64,000 bases of DNA from Gracilimonas sp034520725 (lineage in GTDB: Bacteria; Bacteroidota; Rhodothermia; Balneolales; Balneolaceae). Position numbers and translations under genes: made by a program. Shown one piece after another: positions 56,579-63,500 of this stretch (position 1 is the stretch's first letter; each line of letters starts with the position of its first letter). The notes beneath the pieces are model-generated. The model saw only the letters and a list, made by a program, of their open reading frames with translations. It had not been told where the DNA came from and searched no databases. The DNA is taken from assembly GCA_034520725.1 (NCBI GenBank), contig JAXHNH010000013.1, positions 65,769-129,768 on the forward strand. The letters are read 5' to 3'.

Positions 56579-56619
56579 TTGATCTGCGAATGATCGATCA
56601 GTGATGGACCGATCTGCGA
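56579..56619 (+). repeat. R1 repeat, copy b
   Basis: Begins TTGATCTGCGAATGATCGAT and ends GACCGATCTGCGA; identical over 41 bp to copy c at 57954. Confidence 0.75.
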
Positions 56620-56676
56620 TGTGTACGCCTCACGGCTTCGCTGAAGTTGGTTTAGATACGAAGGGCAGGCAGAACT

Positions 56677-57207
56677 TTATTCTGTGACTGTAAACTCAAT
56701 AAATTTACCATCTATATTCATGAATTGAACATTGAGTAGATAAGCAGCACAAGCTGTTGGGTCTGAAGGCCCAAGATAAATTCGTCCATATTTTGGTTGT
56801 GAATAGGTGCCAAGTCTATCAAGAGTGATCTGAATTTCCAGTTCATACATTCCGTTTTGGGAGTTATAAGGTAGAAAAAACCAGTTTGAATATTGTCCCT
56901 GACTCCCTTTGATGAATGTGAGTGAATTTTCAACAAATAAATCATCATCGTCTAAAACAACTAGCGCCGATTCATCACTGGTTTCATCGAATAAATTTAC
57001 TGGCTCACTAAAATAGTTATTGGAAGCAGGTAGGTTGATGGCAATTGTTATCTTTGCTCCCTGTTGATAGGAGGTTTGAAGCGGTGCTATTGACATGATG
57101 TCGGTAATATTCTCTTCCCCAAAATTTTCAACAGATACACAATCTTCTCCACAGGTAGTCATGATGATCGTGGTAATCAGAGATAAGGTTATAAAAATTA
57201 CTTTCAT
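56677..57207 (-). CDS. Hypothetical lipoprotein
   Basis: A 176-residue lipoprotein with signal FITLSLITTIIMTTC (Cys at about 19). The mature part has alternating beta-pattern (LQTSYQQGAKITIAINLP, YELEIQITLDRLGTYS, AAYLLNVQFMNIDGKFIEFTV), suggesting an Ig- or jelly-roll-like fold. Two further Cys (DC near 22, AC near 153) could pair. No family is recognised. It is followed 67 bases upstream on the same strand by another lipoprotein gene. Confidence 0.68.
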   Translation of the reverse strand: MKVIFITLSLITTIIMTTCGEDCVSVENFGEENITDIMSIAPLQTSYQQGAKITIAINLPASNNYFSEPVNLFDETSDESALVVLDDDDLFVENSLTFIKGSQGQYSNWFFLPYNSQNGMYELEIQITLDRLGTYSQPKYGRIYLGPSDPTACAAYLLNVQFMNIDGKFIEFTVTE

Positions 57208-57274
57208 GATATGTGTTTAGATAAGAAGGGTTGAAGGTGTGTGGGGTGTGACTTCAAAGTTTGTAATTCTAAAA

Positions 57275-57676
57275 TCAAAGTTTTCTCCAGTACTCAATAA
57301 TTTCACTATCGTCTTCCGGGTAGGTAAATGTTAATCGATCATCTGAAATTTGAAATTCATATGATCTTTGTTTGTCATTATATACAAACTGAATGGTATT
57401 GTCAGAGTCGTTTAATTGAAACAGTCCATTCGTTTCATAACCAACCCCATAACTTCTGAATTCTCCTTTAAGGTCATCTGGTTCGTCATCTGTTTTGAAT
57501 CCAATGTAGTCGGATTGAATGGACATATCTGAGATTCCATTAACGCTGCGTGAATCAAGTCTCCATTCTCCAAGAAGACCTGTTTGCTCTAAGATGTCTA
57601 ATTGTTCTGCTTCGTTTACACCGCAGCCGGTTATTGCTATCAATGAGATAACAAATAACATTGCAAAATTTTTCAT
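57275..57676 (-). CDS. Lipocalin-like small lipoprotein
   Basis: A 133-residue lipoprotein: signal FVISLIAITGC, then LLGEWRLDSRSVNG and later ETNGLFQLNDSDNTIQF, YEFQISDDRLTFTYPEDDSEIIEYWRK. This is the pattern of the lipocalin-like GxW domain frequent in Bacteroidota lipoproteins. Ligand unknown. The two neighbouring lipoprotein genes may be co-transcribed. Confidence 0.72.
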   Translation of the reverse strand: MKNFAMLFVISLIAITGCGVNEAEQLDILEQTGLLGEWRLDSRSVNGISDMSIQSDYIGFKTDDEPDDLKGEFRSYGVGYETNGLFQLNDSDNTIQFVYNDKQRSYEFQISDDRLTFTYPEDDSEIIEYWRKL

Positions 57677-57837
57677 CGTTACGACTTTGTTAATTAAAAT
57701 ACTGAATCACAAAAGTATCCCTCAGACTTTAAACCAATGTCATCGGAGTATTATTTTTAGGTTAAAATTTATGCTTTCATTGGTTTTAAATGCCGAAAAA
57801 TGGTTTGGTAAAGGAGATAGGGGTGAAATATTATCAA

Positions 57838-57880
57838 ATCGTCCATCGCCGATCGGACGTCCGGTCATTCGTGATTGGAT
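57838..57880 (-). repeat. R1-related element, inverted
   Basis: Contains ATCGTCCATCGCCGATCGGA, the reverse-complement-like arm of R1 (GATCTGCGATG). Related inverted elements are at 60106 and 61484. Confidence 0.5.
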
Positions 57881-57953
57881 GCATTCTGAAACTCGGACCG
57901 GGAGGTGCTGCCGGGATTCCCAACCGGGTGGTTGGCAACGAGTTTAATATAGG

Positions 57954-57994
57954 TTGATCTGCGAATGATCGATCAGTGATGGACCGATCTGCGA
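57954..57994 (+). repeat. R1 repeat, copy c
   Basis: Identical 41 bp to copy b: TTGATCTGCGAATGATCGAT to GACCGATCTGCGA. Confidence 0.75.
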
Positions 57995-58016
57995 AGGGAT
58001 ATAATACCGAGGTTAA

Positions 58017-58319
58017 CTACCTTGATTTAAGGATATCAAAGTGTAATAATTGTTCATCTCTGATCACATGAATGATATAAACGAATTTATTCTCAAATCG
58101 ATAGAATATTCGGCAAGGAGGCAAAACAATTTCTCTATATATCGAACCATCAAATTCTTCAACAACTTTGCCACTTTGAGGATGAGAATCTAATTGTTCG
58201 ATCTTCTCAAATGCGGTGCGGACCAGGTTTTTTGCAGCTTTGGGGATATCTAAAGATATGTAATCGGCTATTTCATCTATTTCGTTCAGAGCTGGTTCAG
58301 TCCATATTATTCGAGCCAT
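58017..58319 (-). CDS. ParE/RelE-family toxin
   Basis: A 100-residue type II toxin. The typical start IIWTEPALNEIDEIADYI is followed by LVRTAFEKIEQLDSHPQSGKVVEEF, YREIVLPPCRIFYRF and IIHVIRDEQLL. ParE types poison gyrase and RelE types cleave mRNA at the ribosome; this protein's helix-rich start and RDE end lean to ParE. Its start overlaps the upstream antitoxin gene by 13 bases. The partner gene is at 58307. Confidence 0.9.
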   Translation of the reverse strand: MARIIWTEPALNEIDEIADYISLDIPKAAKNLVRTAFEKIEQLDSHPQSGKVVEEFDGSIYREIVLPPCRIFYRFENKFVYIIHVIRDEQLLHFDILKSR

Positions 58320-58564
58320 CTTGCCATGCGTTTTTTAGCCTCGGCATGGGGTACAATACGGCCTTCAAGAATAGCTTTTTCACCACGGGCTACTCCTTCC
58401 AGAAGAGATAACTTTTTTTGGATCTGTTCAAAATGATCGACATCAACGAGATAAGCCGAAGGTTTTCCGTGCTCAGTAATTAATACAGGTTCTTTTTTCT
58501 CGTGTAATTCTTTGAGAAGTCTGGTTGCCTGACGCTTAAGTGTAGTAACTAATTCTGTTTTCAT
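58307..58564 (-). CDS. Phd/YefM-family antitoxin
   Basis: An 85-residue antitoxin: an N-terminal DNA-binding half (KTELVTTLKRQATRLLKELHEKKEPVLITEHGKPSAYLVDVDHFEQIQ) and an acidic-basic C-terminal toxin-neutralising tail. It overlaps the ParE-like toxin by 13 bases and precedes it, the usual order. A direct repeat at its start is a likely autoregulatory operator. Confidence 0.9.
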   Translation of the reverse strand: MKTELVTTLKRQATRLLKELHEKKEPVLITEHGKPSAYLVDVDHFEQIQKKLSLLEGVARGEKAILEGRIVPHAEAKKRMARWLE

Positions 58565-58583
58565 AGTATCACTATAGTATCAC
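58563..58583 (-). promoter_or_regulatory. Putative antitoxin operator, 11-bp-spaced direct repeat
   Basis: ATAGTATCAC occurs at 58563-58572 and again at 58574-58583, one helical turn apart. The first copy touches the antitoxin start codon, so bound antitoxin could block transcription or translation start. Confidence 0.55.
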
Positions 58584-58622
58584 GTTTTGGTAAAATAGGC
58601 AAGAGACGATGCATGATGTACG

Positions 58623-58663
58623 TTGATCTGCGAATGATCGACTGTTGATTGACCGATCTGCGA
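58623..58663 (+). repeat. R1 repeat, copy d
   Basis: TTGATCTGCGAATGATCGAC then a diverged middle and GACCGATCTGCGA. Lies about 40 bases before the candidate element start. Confidence 0.65.
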
Positions 58664-58841
58664 AGGCGTGTAGGCGGAGCCTCAATGGTGTATTCCGGAG
58701 CGGACAGCCTGTGTAAAAACCCCGAAACAAGAAAATGATTTAGGCGCTAAAGCATGTTATATTGAAGTCAGTTTTTTAGTATGCTTGCCAAGTTATTAAC
58801 CATAATCTGAACGACAGCCTTTTGCTGTGAAGTGACTTTCC

Positions 58842-60093
58842 GTGAACCGTTTATTATCCGCTTTCCTTTTACTGATCGTAGCCTTGGTTTTTTATCAGGC
58901 CTGCACAGATCTCAAATCGGAGCCTCAGCAAGCTCCGGCGGCTGAAGAAGAAACCGAATGGGAGATGGATAAATCCTTGGCCGATTACCTGACTGACTTT
59001 GAGCGTGATTTTGAAAAGGGAATGAACGAAAAGAGTATTCCCGGAGCAGCGGTTGTGATCGTAAAAGATGGACGGGTGGTGTTTCAAAAGGGATTTGGGG
59101 TGAGAGAAAATGGCAAACCTGAACCTGTAAATGAACATACGGTATTCAGGCTGGGAAGTGTCTCAAAGGGCTTTGCCTCGGTTCTGACGGGCGTGTTTGT
59201 AGAGGAGGGGGTTGTCAGCTGGGATAAGCCTGTTTCCCGTTATCTGAGTGATTTTCAGCTGCATGATCCGGATCAATCGGATCGGGTTCAGGTCAGGCAT
59301 TTATTATCTCATACCTCAGGATTACCACGGCATGCCTATACGAATTTGGTGGAAGACGGGCTGTCATTAGACCGCATTATACCCCGGTTGGAACAGGTAC
59401 CTCTGATTGCAAAGGAAGGCGAGCAAATTGCCTATCAGAATGCCGCGTATTCGGTGATAGAAAAAGTGTTGGAAGTGCAGGCTGATACCAACTTTAATGC
59501 GCTGCTGTATGAAAAGCTCTTCAAACCCTTAGCCATGGATCATTCCTCGGCAAGTTTTGACAGCATAAGATATGCCGCAAATAAAGCCTCACCTCATGTG
59601 TACCATTCCCGGCCCAGGGGACGTGTTCCCATTCCCATTTCCCGGAAATATTATAACGCGGTTTCTTCAGGTGGTATCAATGCGTCTGCCTCAGATATGG
59701 GGAAATGGCTGCTGCTGTTAACCGGCCATTATCCTGAAGTGATATCCAAAGAAACCCTGAATACGATCTATTCGCCCCTTAGCGACCATCAATAACCGAC
59801 GGTTTAGCCGATACTGGGATGGAGTGAATAAGTCACATTATGGAATGGGCTGGAGGGTGCTTGATAATCATTCTCAAAAGATCGTGTACCATGGGGGCTA
59901 TGTAAATGGATACCGCAGTGAGATCGCTTTTGCTCCTGAGGAGGGAATTGGGATCTGCATACTCATTAACGCCAATTCAAGCTATCCACTGACCGTTATT
60001 CCGGAGCTTTTTGAGCATTTTAGGACTGATGATGAGGGAAGACCGGGGACGGGGGACCGTGGACCGAAGTCTGAGGAGAGAGGACCGAACTAA
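58842..60093 (+). CDS. Class C beta-lactamase-like serine hydrolase lipoprotein, frameshifted
   Basis: About 416 residues after correction, from GTG 58842. Signal LIVALVFYQAC gives a lipoprotein. The active site is SVSK (Ser106, Lys109); YQNAAYS supplies the Tyr-x-Asn and YHGGYVNGY the HxG of the third motif. It is a penicillin-binding/esterase-type enzyme of unknown substrate. The frame breaks near 59790-59794: one base removed joins SDH to NNRRFSRYWDGVNKSHYGMGW. The last 20 residues (EEGRPGTGDRGPKSEERGPN) look like translated intergenic repeat. It sits in the candidate cargo unit. Confidence 0.85.
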
Positions 60094-60105
60094 GAATACA
60101 TACAG

Positions 60106-60145
60106 ATCGTCCATCGCAGATCGGTCGTTCAGTGAATCGGTGATT
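60106..60145 (-). repeat. R1-related inverted element
   Basis: ATCGTCCATCGCAGATCGGT and following bases are the reverse-complement form of R1's GACCGATCTGCGATG end. Confidence 0.55.
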
Positions 60146-60165
60146 CAAATCTATTCCAGACTTAG

Positions 60166-60262
60166 GTCACTCCCGTGAAGACGGGAATCCAATAGCCACC
60201 ATTATTTCAATGGTTGAATCTAAATCAACCCATTAGATTTCGGGCATTCGCCGCGAAATGAC
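60166..60262 (+). repeat. 97-bp dispersed repeat, opposite orientation to 28407
   Basis: GTCACTCCCGTG...CATTAGATTTCGGGCATTCG and AAATGAC match the element at 28407-28503 in reverse orientation, same length. It lies inside the candidate cargo unit. Confidence 0.7.
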
Positions 60263-60296
60263 TTACCTGGATAAAACCAATTTTGATATCTTTACT

Positions 60297-60345
60297 CGTT
60301 GCTAAGCTCAGGCTTAGCAACGCAGTCCCGGAAGCTCCAGCTTCC
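60297..60345. terminator. Tandem hairpins after the GIY-YIG gene
   Basis: CGTTGCTAAGC (60297-60307) pairs with GCTTAGCAACG (60312-60322), and GGAAGCT (60330-60336) pairs with AGCTTCC (60339-60345). They directly follow the minus-strand stop and are a repeat-type hairpin pair without U-tract. Confidence 0.55.
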
Positions 60346-60627
60346 TTAGCAGTGACCGTATAGGATAAGGCGTATTAAATCACCTGCATCGATCAGTGTT
60401 TCCTTCTCCGGCTTTGAAAACTGCTTGATCTCATATTCCCGCTTGCAGGCGGCGGACTGATCGGTGGCTTCTTCCACATACACCACCATTTTCGGTGGGT
60501 GAGCCCGCAGGTAACGGGCTCCGGTTCCTTGACTGTGCTGATGCCACCGCCGTATGACATGATTGGTACATCCGGTATACAGGCTGCCATCGGTGCATCG
60601 TATGATGTATACAAACCAGGTGTTCAT
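60346..60627 (-). CDS. GIY-YIG domain endonuclease
   Basis: A 93-residue stand-alone GIY-YIG nuclease of the UPF0213/YhbQ-like type. Starts MNTWFVYIIRCTDGSLYTG with the two-strand motif (VYII, LYTG), then a conserved Arg in VIRRWHQHSQGTGARYLRAHPP and Glu in EEATDQSAACKREYEIKQFSKPEKE. These cut DNA or RNA in repair or mobile elements. It lies inside the candidate cargo unit, convergent with the serine hydrolase, and ends in hairpins. Confidence 0.9.
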   Translation of the reverse strand: MNTWFVYIIRCTDGSLYTGCTNHVIRRWHQHSQGTGARYLRAHPPKMVVYVEEATDQSAACKREYEIKQFSKPEKETLIDAGDLIRLILYGHC

Positions 60628-60693
60628 TGGGATGATATTTTTTTGTTAATGCGTCTTATACTATGATGTGATACATATATTACTTTGCAAATG

Positions 60694-60750
60694 CAGGGTG
60701 AGGCGGAGCCTCAATGGGGCTTTTACACAGGCTGGGAGCACCGGAACGAG
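60694..60750 (+). repeat. R3 repeat, copy containing the IS-end-like segment
   Basis: GGTGAGGCGGAGCCTCAATG is followed by GGGCTTTTACACAGGCTG (60717-60734) and GGAGCACCGGAACGAG. The left R3 half, the IS-end segment and the right R3 half follow one another. Confidence 0.55.
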
Positions 60751-60751
60751 A

Positions 60752-61342
60752 TTAAAACGTGACGGCCTGAGGTCGCCAGGTATCCTCAGAAGCAGCAATT
60801 CCTTGCCCCATAACTTCCATCCAGGTGGGCCGTATCTCGATGAGTAGCATATCTTCAGGATAATCAGGGAAAAACCGGCTCGTCCATTCCTCACTGAATG
60901 GATTGTTCGCCATAATGGTCTCAATGTCCTCATGAAGCAGAGCCGTGCCCATGATACTGACATAGCTTATGGCCTCATCATCGTTGTAGTATATGGCTAC
61001 GTTGGGATTGCCACGAATTTGGTCCACCTTACGGGTGTCCGGCCGGGTGGCGATCCAAATGATCATGCTGCTGTCGGGTTTGGAGGTGTCCACACTTCGG
61101 ATCCGGGGGCGACCCAGCGAGTCTACCGAAACCAGGGCCGCGGTGGGGTCAGCCTCGATGATGGCTTGAGCAGCCGCAATAATGTCCTGCCGCTCAGCAA
61201 CCGTATACAGTTCTTCATGAGGCGGAGTCAGTGCATTTTCTTGATCCAACTGTCCCGAGGTATCTGAGCTGCACGAAAGACCGGCTAAACCGATTAAAAT
61301 GGCGAGAAAAGGACCTTTGGACATCAAAAATGTGCTTGTCAT
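60752..61342 (-). CDS. PNPOx-fold (general stress protein-like) lipoprotein
   Basis: A 196-residue protein. Signal FLAILIGLAGLSC gives a lipidated Cys near 24. The mature part is a flavin-reductase/pyridoxamine-oxidase-like split barrel: AAALVSVDSLGRPRIRSVDTS-type, MIIWIATRPDTRKVDQIRGNPNVAIYY, SYVSIMGTALL, and the end DMLLIEIRPTWMEVM. Family members bind FMN, F420 or heme. An exported lipoprotein with this fold is unusual. Isolated gene. Confidence 0.82.
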   Translation of the reverse strand: MTSTFLMSKGPFLAILIGLAGLSCSSDTSGQLDQENALTPPHEELYTVAERQDIIAAAQAIIEADPTAALVSVDSLGRPRIRSVDTSKPDSSMIIWIATRPDTRKVDQIRGNPNVAIYYNDDEAISYVSIMGTALLHEDIETIMANNPFSEEWTSRFFPDYPEDMLLIEIRPTWMEVMGQGIAASEDTWRPQAVTF

Positions 61343-61483
61343 ATTGGATATGGGATAGTGCGTTTATAGCAGTTAGTGGGTGTAAGAGCCCTTTTTTAAC
61401 GGATAGGGCAGATACGCTGATTGTGTAACAAAATGTACGGCGGAAGCACTGATCTTCAAAATGGCATCCTTAGGTCAGGGACA

Positions 61484-61515
61484 AATCGTCCATCGCAAGA
61501 ACGGTGAATCAGTGG
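61484..61515 (-). repeat. R1-related inverted element, diverged
   Basis: AATCGTCCATCGCAAGAACG and GTGAATCAGTGG resemble the inverted R1 form at 60106. Confidence 0.4.
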
Positions 61516-61536
61516 CATTGGATCTACTTTGAGACA

Positions 61537-61634
61537 GTCATTATTCCTGAAACTGGAATCTAATGAGTACCACTGATTCAACAGTAAATCCATATCAAAT
61601 CGGTAAGGATTTGGGCATTCGCAAGAGAAATGAC
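61537..61634 (+). repeat. 97/98-bp dispersed repeat, diverged copy
   Basis: GTCATTATTCCTGA start and TTTGGGCATTCGCAAGAGAA end with TGAC parallel the 60166 copy, with many differences. Confidence 0.5.
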
Positions 61635-61668
61635 TTATCTAGATAAATCCGATTGTCGTACAACATCC

Positions 61669-63316
61669 CAGCCTGTGTAAAAACCTCATCAAAGAGATTT
61701 TAAGCCGACCGAGACATTAAAGTAAGGAATCAGATAGTTTTGTCTGTATTTTTGATAAAATGGGATCAAAAAAGAACGGACTGATTTTTCCATGGTCTTT
61801 ACCGCCTCCATGAGTTTCGCAATACCCATTATATTCAATACTCGCTTCATATTGTAGGCCAGTATGCTCAGGCTCATTTCCCCCGATACATTCTCCAGCC
61901 CCTTGGTTAAAAAGTAGCCAGCTCCCATCGCTCGTTTGAGGGTACCAAAGGGATGTTCTGCCAGCTGTCCTCGCAGTTTTATCTTCTCCGGGTTCTGCCT
62001 GGACCGTTCTTTATGCCCCTCGATGATCCCCTCATGAATCCACCGGTACATCCGGCGATTGCCTTTTTTGGCCGTGGTACACTGCCCTCGCAACGGGCAC
62101 CTCTGGCAAGCCGAGGTTTCATAGATTCGGGTGCGCTTCCCTTGCTTATTTACCGTTGATTTGTAAGGCAAGAACTCTCCCGCCGGACACCGGTAGCCAT
62201 CATGGGTGGGCAGATAGGTAAAGTCCTTTTTGCAAAACAAATCCTTGCTTTGCCCTCCATTACCCTGTGGAGCAGGAACATAGCACCTGATGTGCTCCGC
62301 CTGGCAGCCGGCAATCTGCTCGGTATTGTAATAGCCTTTATCGGCCACAACCTCCAGAGTATCTATTCCTAAGGTCGCTTTGACCTGACGCGCCATCGGC
62401 AGCAGCTGGTGCAGGTCGGTAGCCTCACTACTCACCCGGTGAGCTACAATCAATTTATGGGTACTGTCAACCGCTATTTGCACATTATAGCTTACATCAC
62501 TGCCCCCATGGCCGGTACGCATTTTCCGGCTGTCTGGGTCGGTAAGGGAGCCCCCGGGTTCCCTGGAATCCTCTATCCGCCGGTCAAGCTCTTCGAGTTT
62601 GCCCCGATAGGTTTCCAGTTGGGCTATTTTCTGGCTAAGATCCTGCCCGGATGGCCCGGAAGGATCATCATGGTCGGCCTGATCCAGCTGCTCCAACCAC
62701 TGCTGCAGTTGCTGGCCGGTCGCCGCAAGAGCTTGCTGTAGCCCCTTGCGGGTATAGCTGGCAGAAGAATGGTTCACCGCCTCAAACTTGCTCCCATCAA
62801 TGGCTACCAATTCCCCGCCAAACAGGTCCATGCGTTTGCATACCAGGATAAACTCCGCGCAGGTGCCTTTGAGGGCCTCGGTGTTATTTTTACGGAAATC
62901 GGCAATGGTTTTAAAATCCGGTTGCAGCTTTCCCAATAGCCAAAGCAGTTCAATGTTCCGATGGGTTTCCCGTTCCAGGCCCCGACTGCTGCGGATGCGG
63001 TGCAAATACCCATAGATATATAATTTAAGAAGATCCTGCGGGCGGTAGGGTGGACGTCCGGTCGCCGCCAGCCGGGCATGGGTAAATCCCAACTTCAGCA
63101 CATCCAACGATTCCACATATGCATCTATAAAGCGGACCGGATTATCGGAGCTCACATACTCCTCGAGGCTGGCAGGAAACAGATGGGTTTGGTAGCGATC
63201 AGCGCCTTGAATATAATCCATAGAACAACGATTAATAACGTTTTATAACAATAATAAACAATAGTATATAAAGCAATATGTGACCTAAAATATATACTTA
63301 CTTTTCACACAGGCTG
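61669..63316 (-). mobile_element. IS1182-type insertion sequence, 1648 bp
   Basis: Outer ends are CAGCCTGTGTAAAAACC on the left and reverse complement CAGCCTGTGTGAAAAG on the right (14 of 15 bases shared). A TCC triplet flanks both ends (61666-61668, 63317-63319), consistent with a 3-bp target duplication. A single complete transposase gene lies inside. Confidence 0.8.
61689..63221 (-). CDS. IS1182-family transposase
   Basis: A 510-residue DDE transposase. The N-terminal domain YQTHLFPASLEEYVSSDNPVRFID and GRPPYRPQDLLKLYIYGYLHRIRSSR are typical of this family. LLWLLGKLQPDFKTIADFRK follows, then the first catalytic Asp in VAIDGSKFEAVN, the second in VVADKGYYN, and a Cys-rich QRCPLRGQCTT stretch before the C-terminal Glu region (RSRQNPEKIKLRGQLAEHPFGTLKRAMG). 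Intact frame, so possibly active. Confidence 0.93.
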   Translation of the reverse strand: MDYIQGADRYQTHLFPASLEEYVSSDNPVRFIDAYVESLDVLKLGFTHARLAATGRPPYRPQDLLKLYIYGYLHRIRSSRGLERETHRNIELLWLLGKLQPDFKTIADFRKNNTEALKGTCAEFILVCKRMDLFGGELVAIDGSKFEAVNHSSASYTRKGLQQALAATGQQLQQWLEQLDQADHDDPSGPSGQDLSQKIAQLETYRGKLEELDRRIEDSREPGGSLTDPDSRKMRTGHGGSDVSYNVQIAVDSTHKLIVAHRVSSEATDLHQLLPMARQVKATLGIDTLEVVADKGYYNTEQIAGCQAEHIRCYVPAPQGNGGQSKDLFCKKDFTYLPTHDGYRCPAGEFLPYKSTVNKQGKRTRIYETSACQRCPLRGQCTTAKKGNRRMYRWIHEGIIEGHKERSRQNPEKIKLRGQLAEHPFGTLKRAMGAGYFLTKGLENVSGEMSLSILAYNMKRVLNIMGIAKLMEAVKTMEKSVRSFLIPFYQKYRQNYLIPYFNVSVGLKSL

Positions 63317-63335
63317 TCCCCGTTGGGAACGCTAT

Positions 63336-63355
63336 TTGGGACCTCCCGGTCCCAA
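63336..63355. repeat. Perfect hairpin TTGGGACC-N4-GGTCCCAA
   Basis: An 8-bp perfect stem with TCCC loop just right of the IS, followed by AT-rich bases. It could be a terminator for the minus-strand DUF1622 gene further right, but is 146 bases away. Confidence 0.4.
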
Positions 63356-63426
63356 TAAAATAATTGAGGCCAAATGGAACGCGGATGACACGGATCAGAC
63401 GGATGATCGCTGTTTGCTTGCGCGCC

Positions 63427-63483
63427 ATTAGCTTGAGGAGGAGCCTCTATCTGGCATCACGAAGCAGAGCACTGTGACGAGAA
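63427..63483 (+). repeat. R3 repeat, diverged copy
   Basis: GAGGAGGAGCCTCTATCTGG, GGCATCACGAAGCAGAGCAC and GTGACGAG follow the R3 order. Confidence 0.5.
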
Positions 63484-63500
63484 CAAGGAGGTTTACGGAC

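Larger units (their letters stand above)
56345..56676. other. Intergenic region with R3 and R1 repeats
   Basis: No gene. It holds an uninterrupted R3 repeat (about 56487-56543) and R1 copy b (56579-56619). Confidence 0.6.
57677..58016. other. Intergenic region with R1 repeats
   Basis: No gene. A diverged inverted R1-like element (57838-57880) and R1 copy c (57954-57994) are present. Confidence 0.6.
58705..60734 (+). mobile_element. Candidate cargo unit bounded by IS1182-like terminal repeats
   Basis: The left end CAGCCTGTGTAAAAACCCC (58705-58723) and the reverse-complement right end CAGCCTGTGTAAAAGCCCC (60716-60734) match at 18 of 19 positions and share their outer 14 bases with the transposase-bearing IS at 61669. 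GGA flanks both sides (58702-58704, 60735-60737). No transposase lies inside; the contents are the serine hydrolase and GIY-YIG genes. The flanks rejoin into an R3 repeat like 56487-56543. Transposition by the nearby IS is inferred; two independent IS-end relics remain possible. Confidence 0.5.
61343..61668. other. Intergenic region with R1 and 97-bp repeats left of the IS
   Basis: No gene. It holds an inverted R1-like element (61484-61515) and a diverged 98-bp repeat (61537-61634), then the IS left end. Confidence 0.55.

Noticed and set aside
54990..58663. CRISPR array made of the R1 copies
   Set aside because: Spacing between copies is 0.6-1.6 kb with genes in between, and there are no cas genes; these are dispersed repeats.
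60661..60963. Minus-strand 100-codon ORF overlapping the PNPOx-like gene
   Set aside because: It overlaps a better-supported lipoprotein CDS and reads into the R3 repeat.
62409..62741. Plus-strand 110-codon ORF inside the transposase gene
   Set aside because: Antisense frame of an intact IS1182-type transposase.
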